Assembly (NCBI RefSeq): GCF_900117425.1
Contig: NZ_FPEH01000026.1
Span: 1 to 63,788 of the forward strand
Length of the DNA stretch: 63,788 nt
Direction of reading: 5' to 3'
DNA from: Novosphingobium sp. NDB2Meth1
Lineage (GTDB): Bacteria; Pseudomonadota; Alphaproteobacteria; Sphingomonadales; Sphingomonadaceae
Positions 8,579 to 17,190 of the stretch are shown here, piece by piece (position 1 is the first letter of the stretch; each line of letters begins with the position of its first letter). The position numbers and the translations under genes are program-made. Below the pieces are notes generated by a model, which saw nothing but the letters and a program-made list of their open reading frames with translations, ran no database searches and had not been told where the DNA came from.

Positions 8579-9678
8579 GCACGCTTCGCACAGCATTAAT
8601 AACGGCGGCCACCTTAGGCCTGTCCGTTCCGGCGTGGGCACAGGACCATTCGATGGACAACATGCCGGGCATGGAAATGCCGGCTCCAAAAAAGGCAGCC
8701 CCCAAAAAAGCCAAGGCGTCTCCCGCAAAACCAAAGCGAGCGACGCCTGCTCCCGTCGAGAAACCCCCGGCACCTGCAGCCCTGCCTGCGGCACCTGAGG
8801 TCGATCACAGCAAAATGAACCACGGACCAACAAGCGACGCCGTGATGGACCATGGGACAATGGGCGAAATGCCGATGCCAGCTGCGGAAGGCGAAGCGGC
8901 CCCAGAAGGCATGGCCATGTCGGGCACGGCATTGCCTGCTGGAAGTGCGCCGCCACCCCCTGTCCCAACGGATCGCTATGCCGACCGTCAATTCCCTTCC
9001 GACGAAATGGCGCGCGCTCATGCGGAAATGATGAAGGAGAGCGGGGGGCTCAATTTCGGCGCGGCACTTCTCAACATCGCAGAATATCAGGCTCATCGCG
9101 GCCGTGATGGCTATCGCTGGGATGGCGAGGCCTGGTACGGCGGTGACATCAATAGGCTGTGGATCAAGAGCGAAGGTGAAGGCGAGCTTCGCCGTGGTCT
9201 GGACAGTGGCGACGTGCAGCTTCTGTACAGCCATGCCATCGACCCCTACTTCAATCTGCAGGCCGGTGTCCGGCAGGATATAGGGCCATTACCGCGCCGC
9301 ACCTATGCAACCGTTGGCTTCGAGGGGCTGGCTCCGGGGATGTTCGAGGTCGAAGGAGCCGTCTTCCTGTCGAACAAGGGCGAAGTTATCGGCCGACTTG
9401 AGGGCTATTACGACCAGCGCATAACGCAGCGCCTCGTTTTCCAGCCACGCGTCGAACTCAATCTGTCCGCGCAGGACATTCCGGAGATCGCGATTGGCTC
9501 TGGCCTGTCAAATGTCGAACTCGGCGCGCGGCTCAGATACGAGATCAAGCGTCAGTTCGCGCCCTACATTGGCGTTTCGTATTACCGCAAACTTGGAGAC
9601 ACAGCCAGCTACGCGAGGGCTCGCGGGGAAGATGTTCACGCCACAAGCTTCGTGGCGGGCGTCCGGTTCTGGTTTTAA
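8575..9678 (+). CDS. copB: CopB outer-membrane copper resistance protein
   Basis: A 367-residue protein with a signal peptide (ending in AWAQ), a long low-complexity N-terminal part rich in Met, His, Lys, Ala and Pro (for example MDNMPGMEM and MDHGTMGEM), and a C-terminal beta-barrel of about 220 residues ending in aromatic VRFWF, as expected for an outer-membrane protein. CopB is thought to bind or export copper at the outer membrane together with CopA. Its ATG overlaps the copA stop (ATGA), so the two are coupled. A longer frame from 8461 is only read-through in the copA region. Confidence 0.93.
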   Translation: MSTLRTALITAATLGLSVPAWAQDHSMDNMPGMEMPAPKKAAPKKAKASPAKPKRATPAPVEKPPAPAALPAAPEVDHSKMNHGPTSDAVMDHGTMGEMPMPAAEGEAAPEGMAMSGTALPAGSAPPPPVPTDRYADRQFPSDEMARAHAEMMKESGGLNFGAALLNIAEYQAHRGRDGYRWDGEAWYGGDINRLWIKSEGEGELRRGLDSGDVQLLYSHAIDPYFNLQAGVRQDIGPLPRRTYATVGFEGLAPGMFEVEGAVFLSNKGEVIGRLEGYYDQRITQRLVFQPRVELNLSAQDIPEIAIGSGLSNVELGARLRYEIKRQFAPYIGVSYYRKLGDTASYARARGEDVHATSFVAGVRFWF

Positions 9679-9699
9679 TCTGGAGGCGAACAAAGGGGC

Positions 9700-11223
9700 A
9701 TGGATGAAATTGCCGGCGGCAATGCGGAACTGAGCGATCTTGTGCGCCTTGCGTTTGCGCAATCGGCGAAGCACGTTCAGCTCATTCTTGATCCGCACGG
9801 AAAGATCCTCGCGCTCAATGGCGAAGGCCATCGAGCGGACCAATGGGCGTCTGCCGAGTGCGTGGGCAGCTCGCACGAGTTGTTCTATTCATCTGAAGAA
9901 AAGGCCGCGGGCCTGCCGGATATTGATCTGGCCACAGCGGCGCGCGAGGGTGGCTACGAGCGGGAAATGTGGCGTTTACGGCGCTCGGGCACAGAATATC
10001 TGTCGCGAATGACGATTACGGCCTTGCAACAAGAGAGCACTCTGCACGGCTTCCATGTCATGGCCCGGGATATCACGCACGAGGCGGCCATCCGGGCGGC
10101 GAATGACACGCGTGAGCAGCACCTCCAGTCGATCCTGGATACCGTCCCGGACGCGATGATCGTCATCGACGAGCTCGGAGTGATCGTGTCTTTCAGTGCC
10201 GCGGCACAGCGTCTCTTCGGATATGAAGAGGGTGAAGTCGTGGGCTGCAATGTGAGCTGCCTGATGCCTGCGCCCGACAAGGAGCGGCATGACGACTATA
10301 TCCGGCATTACCGAGAAGGAGGAGAGCCTCGTATTATCGGGACCGGACGCACTGTGACAGGCCGTCGTCGTGACGGAACAGACTTTCCCATGCATCTCTC
10401 GGTCGGCGTCGCCGGGCATCACGGAGACCGCGTCTTTACTGGCTTCATCCGAGATCTCTCCCAGAAAGAACGCGACGATCTCAAAATGCGCGAGCTGCAG
10501 GCCGAACTGATCCATGTGTCGCGTCTCAGCGCGATGGGGACCATGGCATCCACCCTGGCGCATGAACTGAATCAGCCGCTGACGGCAATTGCCAACTACC
10601 TTGAGGAAACGAGAGACATTCTCTCTGATCCTCAAGGCACCCCGATGGCGATAGTTCAGGAGGCCCTGTCGGAGGCGGCCAAGGAGACCTTTCGGGCCGG
10701 TTTCATTGTCAGGCGTCTGCGTGAATTTGTCGCGCGCGGTGAAGTCGACAAGGATGTTGAGGATCTGCGCCTAGTTATCGACGACGCAGCCCAGCTGGCG
10801 CTTGCGGGCGCCAAGGAAAGGGGTGTTCGCGCCCTAGTGAACCTTGATCCGCACGCGAGGCATGTGTTGGTGGACAAGGTCCAGATCCAGCAAGTCCTGG
10901 TCAATTTACTCCGAAACGCCGTCGAAGCGATGGCCTCGTCAACAGTCCGGGATCTTCATATCGCAACCTGCAAGCGTCCCGACGGGTTCATCGAGATCAG
11001 CGTTCGGGATACGGGGCCGGGTGTCGCCGCAGAAATCAGGCCCCGCCTTTTCGAAGCCTTCGTCAGCAGCAAGATTGACGGGATGGGGCTGGGGCTATCG
11101 ATTTGCCGAACGATCGTTGAGGCCCACGGTGGACGCATTGCAGCAGAATATCCGGACGATGGCGGCACCATTTTCAAGTTCACCCTGATCGATGCCGATG
11201 CGGAGGAAGATGATGAACGCTGA
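9700..11223 (+). CDS. FixL-like haem-PAS sensor histidine kinase
   Basis: A 507-residue soluble kinase with no membrane helix. Two PAS domains (about 15-128 and 140-255) precede a HisKA domain with phospho-acceptor His288 (LAHELNQPL) and an HATPase domain with an N-box (NLLRNAVEAM) and a G-box near the C-terminus. The second PAS closely matches the oxygen-sensing haem PAS of rhizobial FixL: the haem-ligand His is kept as His197 (ERHDDY), and the distal Arg of the GxGR motif is Arg217. The position corresponding to Arg206 of Bradyrhizobium FixL appears to be His203. It starts 21 nt after copB and is coupled to the next regulator, so it likely gives oxygen, NO or redox input to copper control. 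Confidence 0.9.
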   Translation: MDEIAGGNAELSDLVRLAFAQSAKHVQLILDPHGKILALNGEGHRADQWASAECVGSSHELFYSSEEKAAGLPDIDLATAAREGGYEREMWRLRRSGTEYLSRMTITALQQESTLHGFHVMARDITHEAAIRAANDTREQHLQSILDTVPDAMIVIDELGVIVSFSAAAQRLFGYEEGEVVGCNVSCLMPAPDKERHDDYIRHYREGGEPRIIGTGRTVTGRRRDGTDFPMHLSVGVAGHHGDRVFTGFIRDLSQKERDDLKMRELQAELIHVSRLSAMGTMASTLAHELNQPLTAIANYLEETRDILSDPQGTPMAIVQEALSEAAKETFRAGFIVRRLREFVARGEVDKDVEDLRLVIDDAAQLALAGAKERGVRALVNLDPHARHVLVDKVQIQQVLVNLLRNAVEAMASSTVRDLHIATCKRPDGFIEISVRDTGPGVAAEIRPRLFEAFVSSKIDGMGLGLSICRTIVEAHGGRIAAEYPDDGGTIFKFTLIDADAEEDDER

Positions 11224-11821
11224 CCGCGTTGTGCACCTTGTGGATGACGAGGAGGCAATCCGGAAATCAGCCGGGTTTGTACTCTCCCGAGCCGGCTACA
11301 AGGTTCATCCCCACAATTCTGGCGTGGAGTTTCTCAAGCAAGCAAAACACGCTCCAATTGGCTGCGTTTTGCTGGACGTGCGGATGCCGGACATGGATGG
11401 GCTCGAGGTTCAGCGGGTGATGGCCGAGCGCGGGATCAACATGCCGGTGATCGTACTGACCGGACATGGTGATGTAACCACGGCTGTGCAGGCCATGAAG
11501 GCCGGCGCCGTCGAGTTTCTCGAAAAGCCTTTTGAAAAGGCCTCACTGCTCGATGCATTGGAGCGCGCATTCGGGCGACTGGAGCAGAATGACGCGCGTG
11601 AAATCGAAGAGCGGGAGGCTCGCACCAAGATTGCAGCGTTGACACCGCGCGAACGGGAAATTCTCGAAGGCCTCGCCAAGGGCTACCCGAACAAGACGAT
11701 TGCATATGACCTTGGCTGCTCGTCCCGCACGGTCGAAGTGCACAGGGCGAGCCTGATGCAGAAGCTGGACGTCCACAGCCTTTCCGATCTTCTGCGAATA
11801 GCGATTGCAGCGGGCCTTTAG
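11213..11821 (+). CDS. FixJ-like response regulator
   Basis: A 202-residue regulator with a receiver domain (phosphorylation Asp in LLDVRMPDMDG) and a C-terminal LuxR/NarL-type helix-turn-helix (LTPREREILEGLAKG, then SSRTVEVHR). It is the natural partner of the FixL-like kinase, whose last codons it overlaps. Two adjacent ATG codons (11210, 11213) follow GGAGGA; the second is chosen for spacing. In rhizobia FixJ activates genes under low oxygen. Here it may control copper genes, with the repeated TACGTAT sites of the window as candidate targets, which is a hypothesis. Confidence 0.9.
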   Translation: MNADRVVHLVDDEEAIRKSAGFVLSRAGYKVHPHNSGVEFLKQAKHAPIGCVLLDVRMPDMDGLEVQRVMAERGINMPVIVLTGHGDVTTAVQAMKAGAVEFLEKPFEKASLLDALERAFGRLEQNDAREIEEREARTKIAALTPREREILEGLAKGYPNKTIAYDLGCSSRTVEVHRASLMQKLDVHSLSDLLRIAIAAGL

Positions 11822-11847
11822 CGGATTCGAGCCGCGGTTGCGATATC

Positions 11848-11854
11848 TACGTAC
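11848..11854 (+). promoter_or_regulatory. TACGTA motif upstream of the stand-alone receiver
   Basis: TACGTAC (context ATCTACGTACGG) lies about 60 nt before the receiver gene at 11915, in the 93-base gap after the FixJ-like gene. It shares the TCTACGTA context with the copy at 22305. Function unknown. Confidence 0.3.
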
Positions 11855-11914
11855 GGACTGCTTTCGCGCACTCTGCGACTGTCGCTGGTATCGATTTTCA
11901 CAATCTCGGAACCC

Positions 11915-12364
11915 ATGTCCGACGGACTCATCAATCTCGACGTTAAGCTGCTCAAGGTTCTCGTCACCGACGATGAAGCTGGCATTCGCCGATCGCTGCA
12001 ACTTTTGCTGTACGCGAAGGGCTACGACGCGCACTGTTACACCACCGCGTCTGCCTTACTGGCAGATCACGAGGCGCGCTCGGCCGATTGCATCATCGCC
12101 GACTACAACATGCCTGATATCGATGGCCTCAGTTTACTCCAAGCGCTCCGGAAAACCGGCTGGCACGGGGACGCCATCTTGATTACGGCCTATTGCAGCG
12201 ATGACCTGACGCGGCGCGCCAAGGCTTGCGGATATGCCGAAGTTATCGCGAAACCCTTTATCAGGAAGCCCATCCTCGACGCACTGCAACGCTTCTGCGA
12301 ATGTCGTCAGGCTGGCGATTGTGCGCATCAAGGCGGCGGTTGCGCACCTGATTGCGATTGCTGA
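11915..12364 (+). CDS. stand-alone receiver protein with Cys-rich tail
   Basis: A 149-residue single-domain response regulator. Receiver features are an acidic DDE pocket, the phospho-acceptor Asp in ADYNMPDIDG, a conserved TAY switch residue and the KPF lysine motif. No output domain follows. The last 22 residues instead hold six cysteines and one His (CxC, C, H, C, CxC), a pattern that could bind a metal or form disulfides. It follows the FixLJ-like pair in the same direction. It could act as a phosphate sink or as a metal-gated modulator of that pair. The tail function is inference; the receiver assignment is firm. Confidence 0.8.
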   Translation: MSDGLINLDVKLLKVLVTDDEAGIRRSLQLLLYAKGYDAHCYTTASALLADHEARSADCIIADYNMPDIDGLSLLQALRKTGWHGDAILITAYCSDDLTRRAKACGYAEVIAKPFIRKPILDALQRFCECRQAGDCAHQGGGCAPDCDC

Positions 12365-12377
12365 ACGCGCCCCGGAC

Positions 12378-13610
12378 TTATCCGGTTGAAGTATCCTTGC
12401 GCCAGACGAGTGGGAGCGCAAAGAGCAAGACCGTACAAACGGCGATAATGCTCCAGAGGACAGTTTTGTGCCATTCGCTGCGTAGGAATGCCGTCGCGAT
12501 TGGAACGCCCACTTGGCTAATGCTCGCAAAGCCGTGCTGAAGACCAAGTCTGAAGCCCGAACGCTTTCTAGAGCTGCTGATCCAGAAGCTGGCAATCAGC
12601 CGCAAAGTCGCTGCACTCCACCCCGCAGCAAAGATTGTGGCCGCAATGGCAGGACCAGTGCGCGCGGCGGAGAATTGCCAAAGCGCGATGCCTTGCACGA
12701 TCAACATCACCGCCGCGAGGCCGACAGGCCGATCGACAAGCCAGTTGAACCGGGCATGGAAGCCTTGGGCACCCAACATGGCCAGACCGCATAGACTGAG
12801 CATCCATGCGATATGCTCACGCTGGAACAGCGCATCGGGGCGATGCAGAACAAGGCTGAGATGAATGGCTGCGAGGCCGCCCGTTCCGGTGATTGTAAGA
12901 CCCAGCAACAGTAAGACGAGCGACGTCGAATTGTCATTTGTGGGCAGGTCGTCGTGGGGCACTCGACAATAGTGGCTCTCGGACGATCCAACCATCACCA
13001 CGGAGCCCACTAAGCCCATGCCGATACCGAAAGCCAGAAGCGGCAGCTCGGGTAATATCCGTGCCGATCCCTCGGCAAGGAGGGGACCCGCAAAGTCTCC
13101 AAGGAACAAGGAGGCTGTCAGTATCGTAAAAAGGCCCGCCTTCTCATGCGGATCGCAGGCGACTTGATGGCCGACCAGAAGGCAGAGCGGAACAATCGCG
13201 CCAAAAGCCAATCCCGCGACGGCACGCAGACCATATAACACAACAAGTGACGTAGCACCGGTGAGCGCCGTGGATACCGCCAGCGCCATGACTGCAAAAA
13301 ACAGAAACAATTGGAATCGGTAGCGGTCGGCAAGTGCCCCGGCGAAAGGGGCCGCAATCATGCCGCCCAGCGGGAAAATGGCGCTCAGAACGGCCACGTG
13401 CATCGCGTGATTGATCGCGCCCCTGCCCCCAAGTTCCTGGTCAACAAGGTCAGGGAGCCAGGGGAGAAATGCCGTGTTTGCCGCAGCTGCCGCACCTACT
13501 GCCAGCATTGCAGGAGCCACGGCTACTTTCACGGATCGGCGGGGCGGACTGTCAGTGTTCAGACGGGTTCCAGTATGTGCAGAGAGCTTGGGACCTCCCC
13601 TTACCACCAC
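12378..13610 (-). CDS. MFS transporter
   Basis: Up to 410 residues with about 12 membrane helices and a typical MFS loop-2 motif (GALADRYR). The substrate cannot be told from sequence. It is the last gene of the leftward run and overlaps the end of the second copB by 10 bases if the GTG at 13610 is used. A GTG about 26 codons later (VKVAVAPAML) is an alternative start, and a GGGGAGG lies just after the copB stop. MFS transporters at the end of copAB operons have been proposed to handle copper, but that is only context here. Confidence 0.75.
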   Translation of the reverse strand: MVVRGGPKLSAHTGTRLNTDSPPRRSVKVAVAPAMLAVGAAAAANTAFLPWLPDLVDQELGGRGAINHAMHVAVLSAIFPLGGMIAAPFAGALADRYRFQLFLFFAVMALAVSTALTGATSLVVLYGLRAVAGLAFGAIVPLCLLVGHQVACDPHEKAGLFTILTASLFLGDFAGPLLAEGSARILPELPLLAFGIGMGLVGSVVMVGSSESHYCRVPHDDLPTNDNSTSLVLLLLGLTITGTGGLAAIHLSLVLHRPDALFQREHIAWMLSLCGLAMLGAQGFHARFNWLVDRPVGLAAVMLIVQGIALWQFSAARTGPAIAATIFAAGWSAATLRLIASFWISSSRKRSGFRLGLQHGFASISQVGVPIATAFLRSEWHKTVLWSIIAVCTVLLFALPLVWRKDTSTG

Positions 13611-14512
13611 AAACGCAGACCAGCTACAAACCGGTGCTCGCCTGGTCCTTCTCCACGCGACCGCCTGAAATCAGCAGTGCCCCCGAGCGCTCGTTCCCAG
13701 ACATAGCCGATGTACGGTGCGAACTTGCGCGAAACCTCGTAGCGCATACGCGCGCTCAATTCGACGTTGCTGAACCCGCTGCCCAACTCGCGATCTAGGG
13801 ATTGCTTGCTATAGACATTGGCCTCGACCTGAGGGGTGAGGATCAAACGATTGGTCAGCAGCGCTTCATAAGACAACTTGGCACGAGCCGCCAAGCGCCC
13901 GTCCGAGCCTACATAGCCCGTCAACTGCACATCAAACCAATACGGGGCCAAACCCTCTACGCCGGCAGCAAGCCAGGTAGTCGCTCCCTTGCCGATATCC
14001 TGGCGCACACCGACCAACGTTCCCCAATAAGGCCCGGTCGAATGCCACCAGAGGGCTTCGGCGCTCGATTCGGGATCAAGCCGTTCTTCCTTGCTATTTT
14101 TGAGGCCCTGAGACCTGAGCCATAATTTGTTGCTGTCGGTTCCATTGGTCACCAGGACCGACCAACCGATACCCTGACCTTCGTTGCCACTGGCAAACTC
14201 CAGTTCGTCTACGAGAACTTTCGGGATCGAGATCTGATCGGCCATTTCGTAGTTGGGCAAAGTCGAATTGCGGTAGCCGTCAGAATAATCGTCGGAGTTT
14301 CGCGCGTCCGCAGGGGCCTTGCCGCCCTGCATCCCGCCCATCTCCATTTTCGTGGGAGCAGCGGGCATATCCATGCCCTGCATGTCTCCCGACATATCCA
14401 TGCCGGAATGATCTTCCTTCGGCGCAGGAGAAGCTTCCTGTGCGGCCGCGGGAAAGGCTGCGGCGAGGCTTGCGATAGCAGCAAGAACAACAATGTTCGT
14501 TGTGGTGCTCAT
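13601..14512 (-). CDS. copB: CopB outer-membrane copper resistance protein, second copy
   Basis: A 303-residue CopB with a signal peptide (to PAAAQ), a short Met-rich segment (MDMSGDMQGMDM) and a C-terminal beta-barrel ending in GLRLWW. It is about 64 residues shorter than the copy at 8575, mainly because the low-complexity N-terminal part is reduced. Its ATG overlaps the stop of the second copA (ATGA). The two CopB proteins share the NVELxARxRYE and KFAPYIGxxxxR motifs in the barrel but differ elsewhere, so they are diverged copies and not a recent duplication. Confidence 0.92.
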   Translation of the reverse strand: MSTTTNIVVLAAIASLAAAFPAAAQEASPAPKEDHSGMDMSGDMQGMDMPAAPTKMEMGGMQGGKAPADARNSDDYSDGYRNSTLPNYEMADQISIPKVLVDELEFASGNEGQGIGWSVLVTNGTDSNKLWLRSQGLKNSKEERLDPESSAEALWWHSTGPYWGTLVGVRQDIGKGATTWLAAGVEGLAPYWFDVQLTGYVGSDGRLAARAKLSYEALLTNRLILTPQVEANVYSKQSLDRELGSGFSNVELSARMRYEVSRKFAPYIGYVWERALGGTADFRRSRGEGPGEHRFVAGLRLWW

Positions 14513-16194
14513 GCGACGACAACCTCGCGGAACATGCCGGCAGCCATGTGGTAAAGCAGATGGCAATGGAATGCCCATCGGCCCATGGCGTCTGCGGTTA
14601 CGCGAAAGCTCAGGCGCTGCGCAGGCTGCACAACGATCGTGTGCTTGCGCACCTGGAACATGCCCGCCGCGTCCTCCAGGTCACTCCACATCCCGTGAAG
14701 ATGCATGGGGTGGGACATCATCGTGTCGTTCACGAAGGTGACCCGCAGGCGCTCGTTTGGCCGGAAATGCAATGGCTTGGAATCGTTTAGCTTGATCCCA
14801 TCAAGCGACCAAATGAACCGCTCCATGTTACCCGTCAGGTGCAATTCGATATCACGTTCAGGCTCGCGGGGATCAGGGTCTCCATTCGGGCTCTTGAGGT
14901 CGGCATAAGAGAGCACGCGCCATGGACGACCGCGCAATCCAGCGCCGGGATCGTCGAGATTGGTACGCGGATAATCCACCCGCATGTCATTGTTGGCGCC
15001 ATACTCGGTGCGCGCATGCTTCGCCAGCGGCGGCATCTCCATCATGCCGTGACCAGTGTGTCCGCCTGCCATTGCCGCCATCGCGCCCATCATATCGATA
15101 GGTTCCAACCAAGGGCGCTGATCTAGGGCAGGAATCGGGCCGGTCATGCCCGGTGAGGGCGCGATCGTGCCCCGCGCAAAACCTGTCCGGTCCATCGATT
15201 GCGCGAAGATCGTGTAAGGCTTGGCATCGGGCATGGTAAATTCGACATCATAGGTCTCGCCCGGCGCGATCCGGAATTCGTCGACCGTGACCGGCTCCAC
15301 ATCCTGTCCATCCGTTGCAACGATCGTCAGGGGCAATCCCGGAATGCGAACGTCGAAGAACGTTGCGGTGCCGGCACCGACAAAGCGTAAGCGTACCCGC
15401 TCGCCGGGGCTGGCCACCCCAGTCCAATTGCCTGCCGCCGTCGTTCCGTTCAGAAGATAGGTATAGGTAGCAGCCGAAACGTCGCTGTAGTCAGTCGGGT
15501 TCATCCGCGACGCATTCCACATCTGCCGCTTCTTGATCGCCGCCGCGAGTCCGATTTCCCCGGCATCCTTGACGAAGTCGCCGACAGTGGGCTGTCCGAA
15601 ATTATAGTAATTGCTCTGCTTCTTGAGATTAAGGAACACCTGCAAGGGCGGCTCATCGGTCCAGTCGCTCAGCATCACGACATAGTCTCGGTCTGGACGC
15701 CTGACCTGTCTTTCCCGTGGCTCGATCACGATGGCCCCAAAAAGCCCAGTCTGCTCCGCGAGTGTATGTGCATGGTACCAGAACGTGCCAGACTGACGGA
15801 TGGGGAAGCAGTACGTGAAGGTTTCACCCGGTGCGATCCCGCCAAAGCTGATGCCCGGTACTCCGTCCATCTCGGCCGGTACGATCAGGCCATGCCAGTG
15901 CACGCTTGTCATTTCGTCCAGCTTGTTGTGGACTCGCAGCGTCACGGTATCGCCCTCTCGGAAGCGCAACGTCGGCGCGGGAACGCGGCCATTCACTGCC
16001 GTCGCAATACGACGTTTGCCCGTATAATTTACGGGCAAACCTGCAATCTCGAGATCGAATTCCGTACCCGAAAGCGCGGCGCCGCCGTCTGATCCGGAGG
16101 CCCAGGCGGGCAACGCAAGACTGGAGGCCACCCCTCCAACAAGGAGGCCTTGAACAAACCGTCGACGTCCAATTGCAGGCATAACGAATGGCAT
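14509..16194 (-). CDS. copA: CopA multicopper oxidase, short form
   Basis: A multicopper oxidase of about 561 residues with a Tat signal (GRRRFVQGLL), copper motifs HWHG, HAH, HPMHLHG and HCHLLYHMAAGMF, and no Met-rich insert except a brief TGHGMMEMP segment. It is about 80 residues shorter than the copy at 6653, mainly through loss of that insert. The ATG at 16194 is used; GTG at 16200 and ATG at 16182 are also possible, and no clear ribosome site decides. It is followed by a coupled copB. The short and long forms may differ in affinity or in the copper level at which they act. Confidence 0.93.
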   Translation of the reverse strand: MPFVMPAIGRRRFVQGLLVGGVASSLALPAWASGSDGGAALSGTEFDLEIAGLPVNYTGKRRIATAVNGRVPAPTLRFREGDTVTLRVHNKLDEMTSVHWHGLIVPAEMDGVPGISFGGIAPGETFTYCFPIRQSGTFWYHAHTLAEQTGLFGAIVIEPRERQVRRPDRDYVVMLSDWTDEPPLQVFLNLKKQSNYYNFGQPTVGDFVKDAGEIGLAAAIKKRQMWNASRMNPTDYSDVSAATYTYLLNGTTAAGNWTGVASPGERVRLRFVGAGTATFFDVRIPGLPLTIVATDGQDVEPVTVDEFRIAPGETYDVEFTMPDAKPYTIFAQSMDRTGFARGTIAPSPGMTGPIPALDQRPWLEPIDMMGAMAAMAGGHTGHGMMEMPPLAKHARTEYGANNDMRVDYPRTNLDDPGAGLRGRPWRVLSYADLKSPNGDPDPREPERDIELHLTGNMERFIWSLDGIKLNDSKPLHFRPNERLRVTFVNDTMMSHPMHLHGMWSDLEDAAGMFQVRKHTIVVQPAQRLSFRVTADAMGRWAFHCHLLYHMAAGMFREVVVA

Positions 16195-16240
16195 ATTCAC
16201 GAGAAGGAGAGCCTTATATAATTGACGTTGGGTTTGCGAA

Positions 16241-16600
16241 CTACTGACTTTTAGGAGACTTGTCCGTAGTACTATTGTGATGTCGCGGAAGACTAACCCA
16301 ATAGCTTTTCTTAAGATTGCCTTCTACTATATGAACATGGGCAAAATGCTCGTCGAATATCTGATCGACTTCCACATGTCCGACCAATTTGCGATATCGG
16401 TGCGCCTGCCGATATACCTCCAAAACTTGGCCCTGATGCGCTCCATCAAGCCTTCCGAGGCAGACCACCGCCCCGCCAGAATCGACACGGACGACCTCAC
16501 CACGCATGAAGAAGCTATGGCCGATGCCAAGCGCATATGCTGGCGATACTGCAACGACTAGTGCGGCCATTGAAACTGTCGCAAGAACCTTCCGCATCAT
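16241..16600 (-). CDS. small exported protein, paralog family member 1
   Basis: A 119-residue protein with a signal peptide (about 1-23) followed by GIGHSFFMRGEVV, VVCLGRLDGAHQGQVLEV and a DQIFDEHFAHVHIVEG segment. It is clearly homologous to the proteins at 18799 and 19254, sharing the GI-H-xxMRG start, the VCxGxxDGAexGQ core and the HxxxDxIxxxHxAHV block. His residues recur at the same places, so periplasmic metal binding is plausible. I do not recognise a named family. It lies upstream of copA2 in the same direction, with a 46-base gap. Confidence 0.8.
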   Translation of the reverse strand: MMRKVLATVSMAALVVAVSPAYALGIGHSFFMRGEVVRVDSGGAVVCLGRLDGAHQGQVLEVYRQAHRYRKLVGHVEVDQIFDEHFAHVHIVEGNLKKSYWVSLPRHHNSTTDKSPKSQ

Positions 16601-16651
16601 GGCATTTCTCTCATTTGGCTATCTGGTGACATGGTGCGGCGATGCATGAAG

Positions 16652-16679
16652 GGCCCGCCGCAGGGGCGCGCGGCGGGCC
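16652..16679. terminator. GC-rich inverted repeat, terminator-like
   Basis: GGCCCGCCGC and GCGGCGGGCC form a perfect 10-bp stem around an 8-base loop. It lies between the end of the Met-rich gene at 16712 and the start of the gene at 16600, both leftward. It lacks a clear T-run on the minus strand, so it may attenuate instead of fully stopping transcription. Confidence 0.55.
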
Positions 16680-16711
16680 GCCCAGCCCCGGACATTTCCG
16701 TGAGCCGAACT

Positions 16712-17080
16712 CTACATGTCGCTCATTGGCATAGGCTTATCCGCCGGCTTCATGCTTTTGGGTGGGCAACAAGCTTTTCCCGATGGCATGGGCATCGGTG
16801 TCTGGCTTTGTGCAGCATCGGGTGCCATTCCGCCTCCAGAAGATTGCTGCATGTTCTGCATGCCCATTTGATGATCATGCATCATCCGATCATGCATCTG
16901 CTGCGCGCCATGATCCATGCCCTGCATGTGCTCCTGACTTGGAGCTGGCGGAGTTGGTGTAGCCTTGGGCTTTGGCGCCTGCACCACTTTCATGCCGGGA
17001 GGAAGTTCATCGGCCAACACGTAGCCGGATCCGGCCACAGCCAGCCCCAAAAGAGCAAGATAAATTGCTGACCTACGCAT
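16712..17080 (-). CDS. Met/His-rich exported protein with CC motif
   Basis: A 122-residue protein with a signal peptide to LAD, then ELPPGMKVV, a Pro/Lys-rich linker, a Met/His-rich centre (MQGMDHGAQQMHDRMMHDHQMGMQ) in pieces, ACCPP and the tail KPADKPMPMSDM. Such sequences bind Cu(I) through Met, His and Cys, so a periplasmic copper buffer is likely. It shares PPGMK with the protein at 22388 and the PADKPMPM tail with the protein at 34724. The ATG at 17080 has GGAG eight bases upstream; longer frames add an implausible leader. Confidence 0.8.
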   Translation of the reverse strand: MRRSAIYLALLGLAVAGSGYVLADELPPGMKVVQAPKPKATPTPPAPSQEHMQGMDHGAQQMHDRMMHDHQMGMQNMQQSSGGGMAPDAAQSQTPMPMPSGKACCPPKSMKPADKPMPMSDM

Positions 17081-17163
17081 AATCCGATCTCCAGCCATTG
17101 CTGCGTTACTTCGTGAACACCAAATTGAGACCACGTTGATGCAATGCTGGCATCCGTATCGGT

Positions 17164-17170
17164 ATACGTA
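17164..17170 (-). promoter_or_regulatory. TACGTAT motif upstream of a Met-rich protein gene
   Basis: On the minus strand the context is CACATTACGTATACC, 84 nt before the start at 17080 and in the 110-base gap after the copper-storage gene. It shares ATTACGTAT with the copies at 19709 and 21277. Confidence 0.4.
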
Positions 17171-17190
17171 ATGTGCGAAGCTAGATCCTA

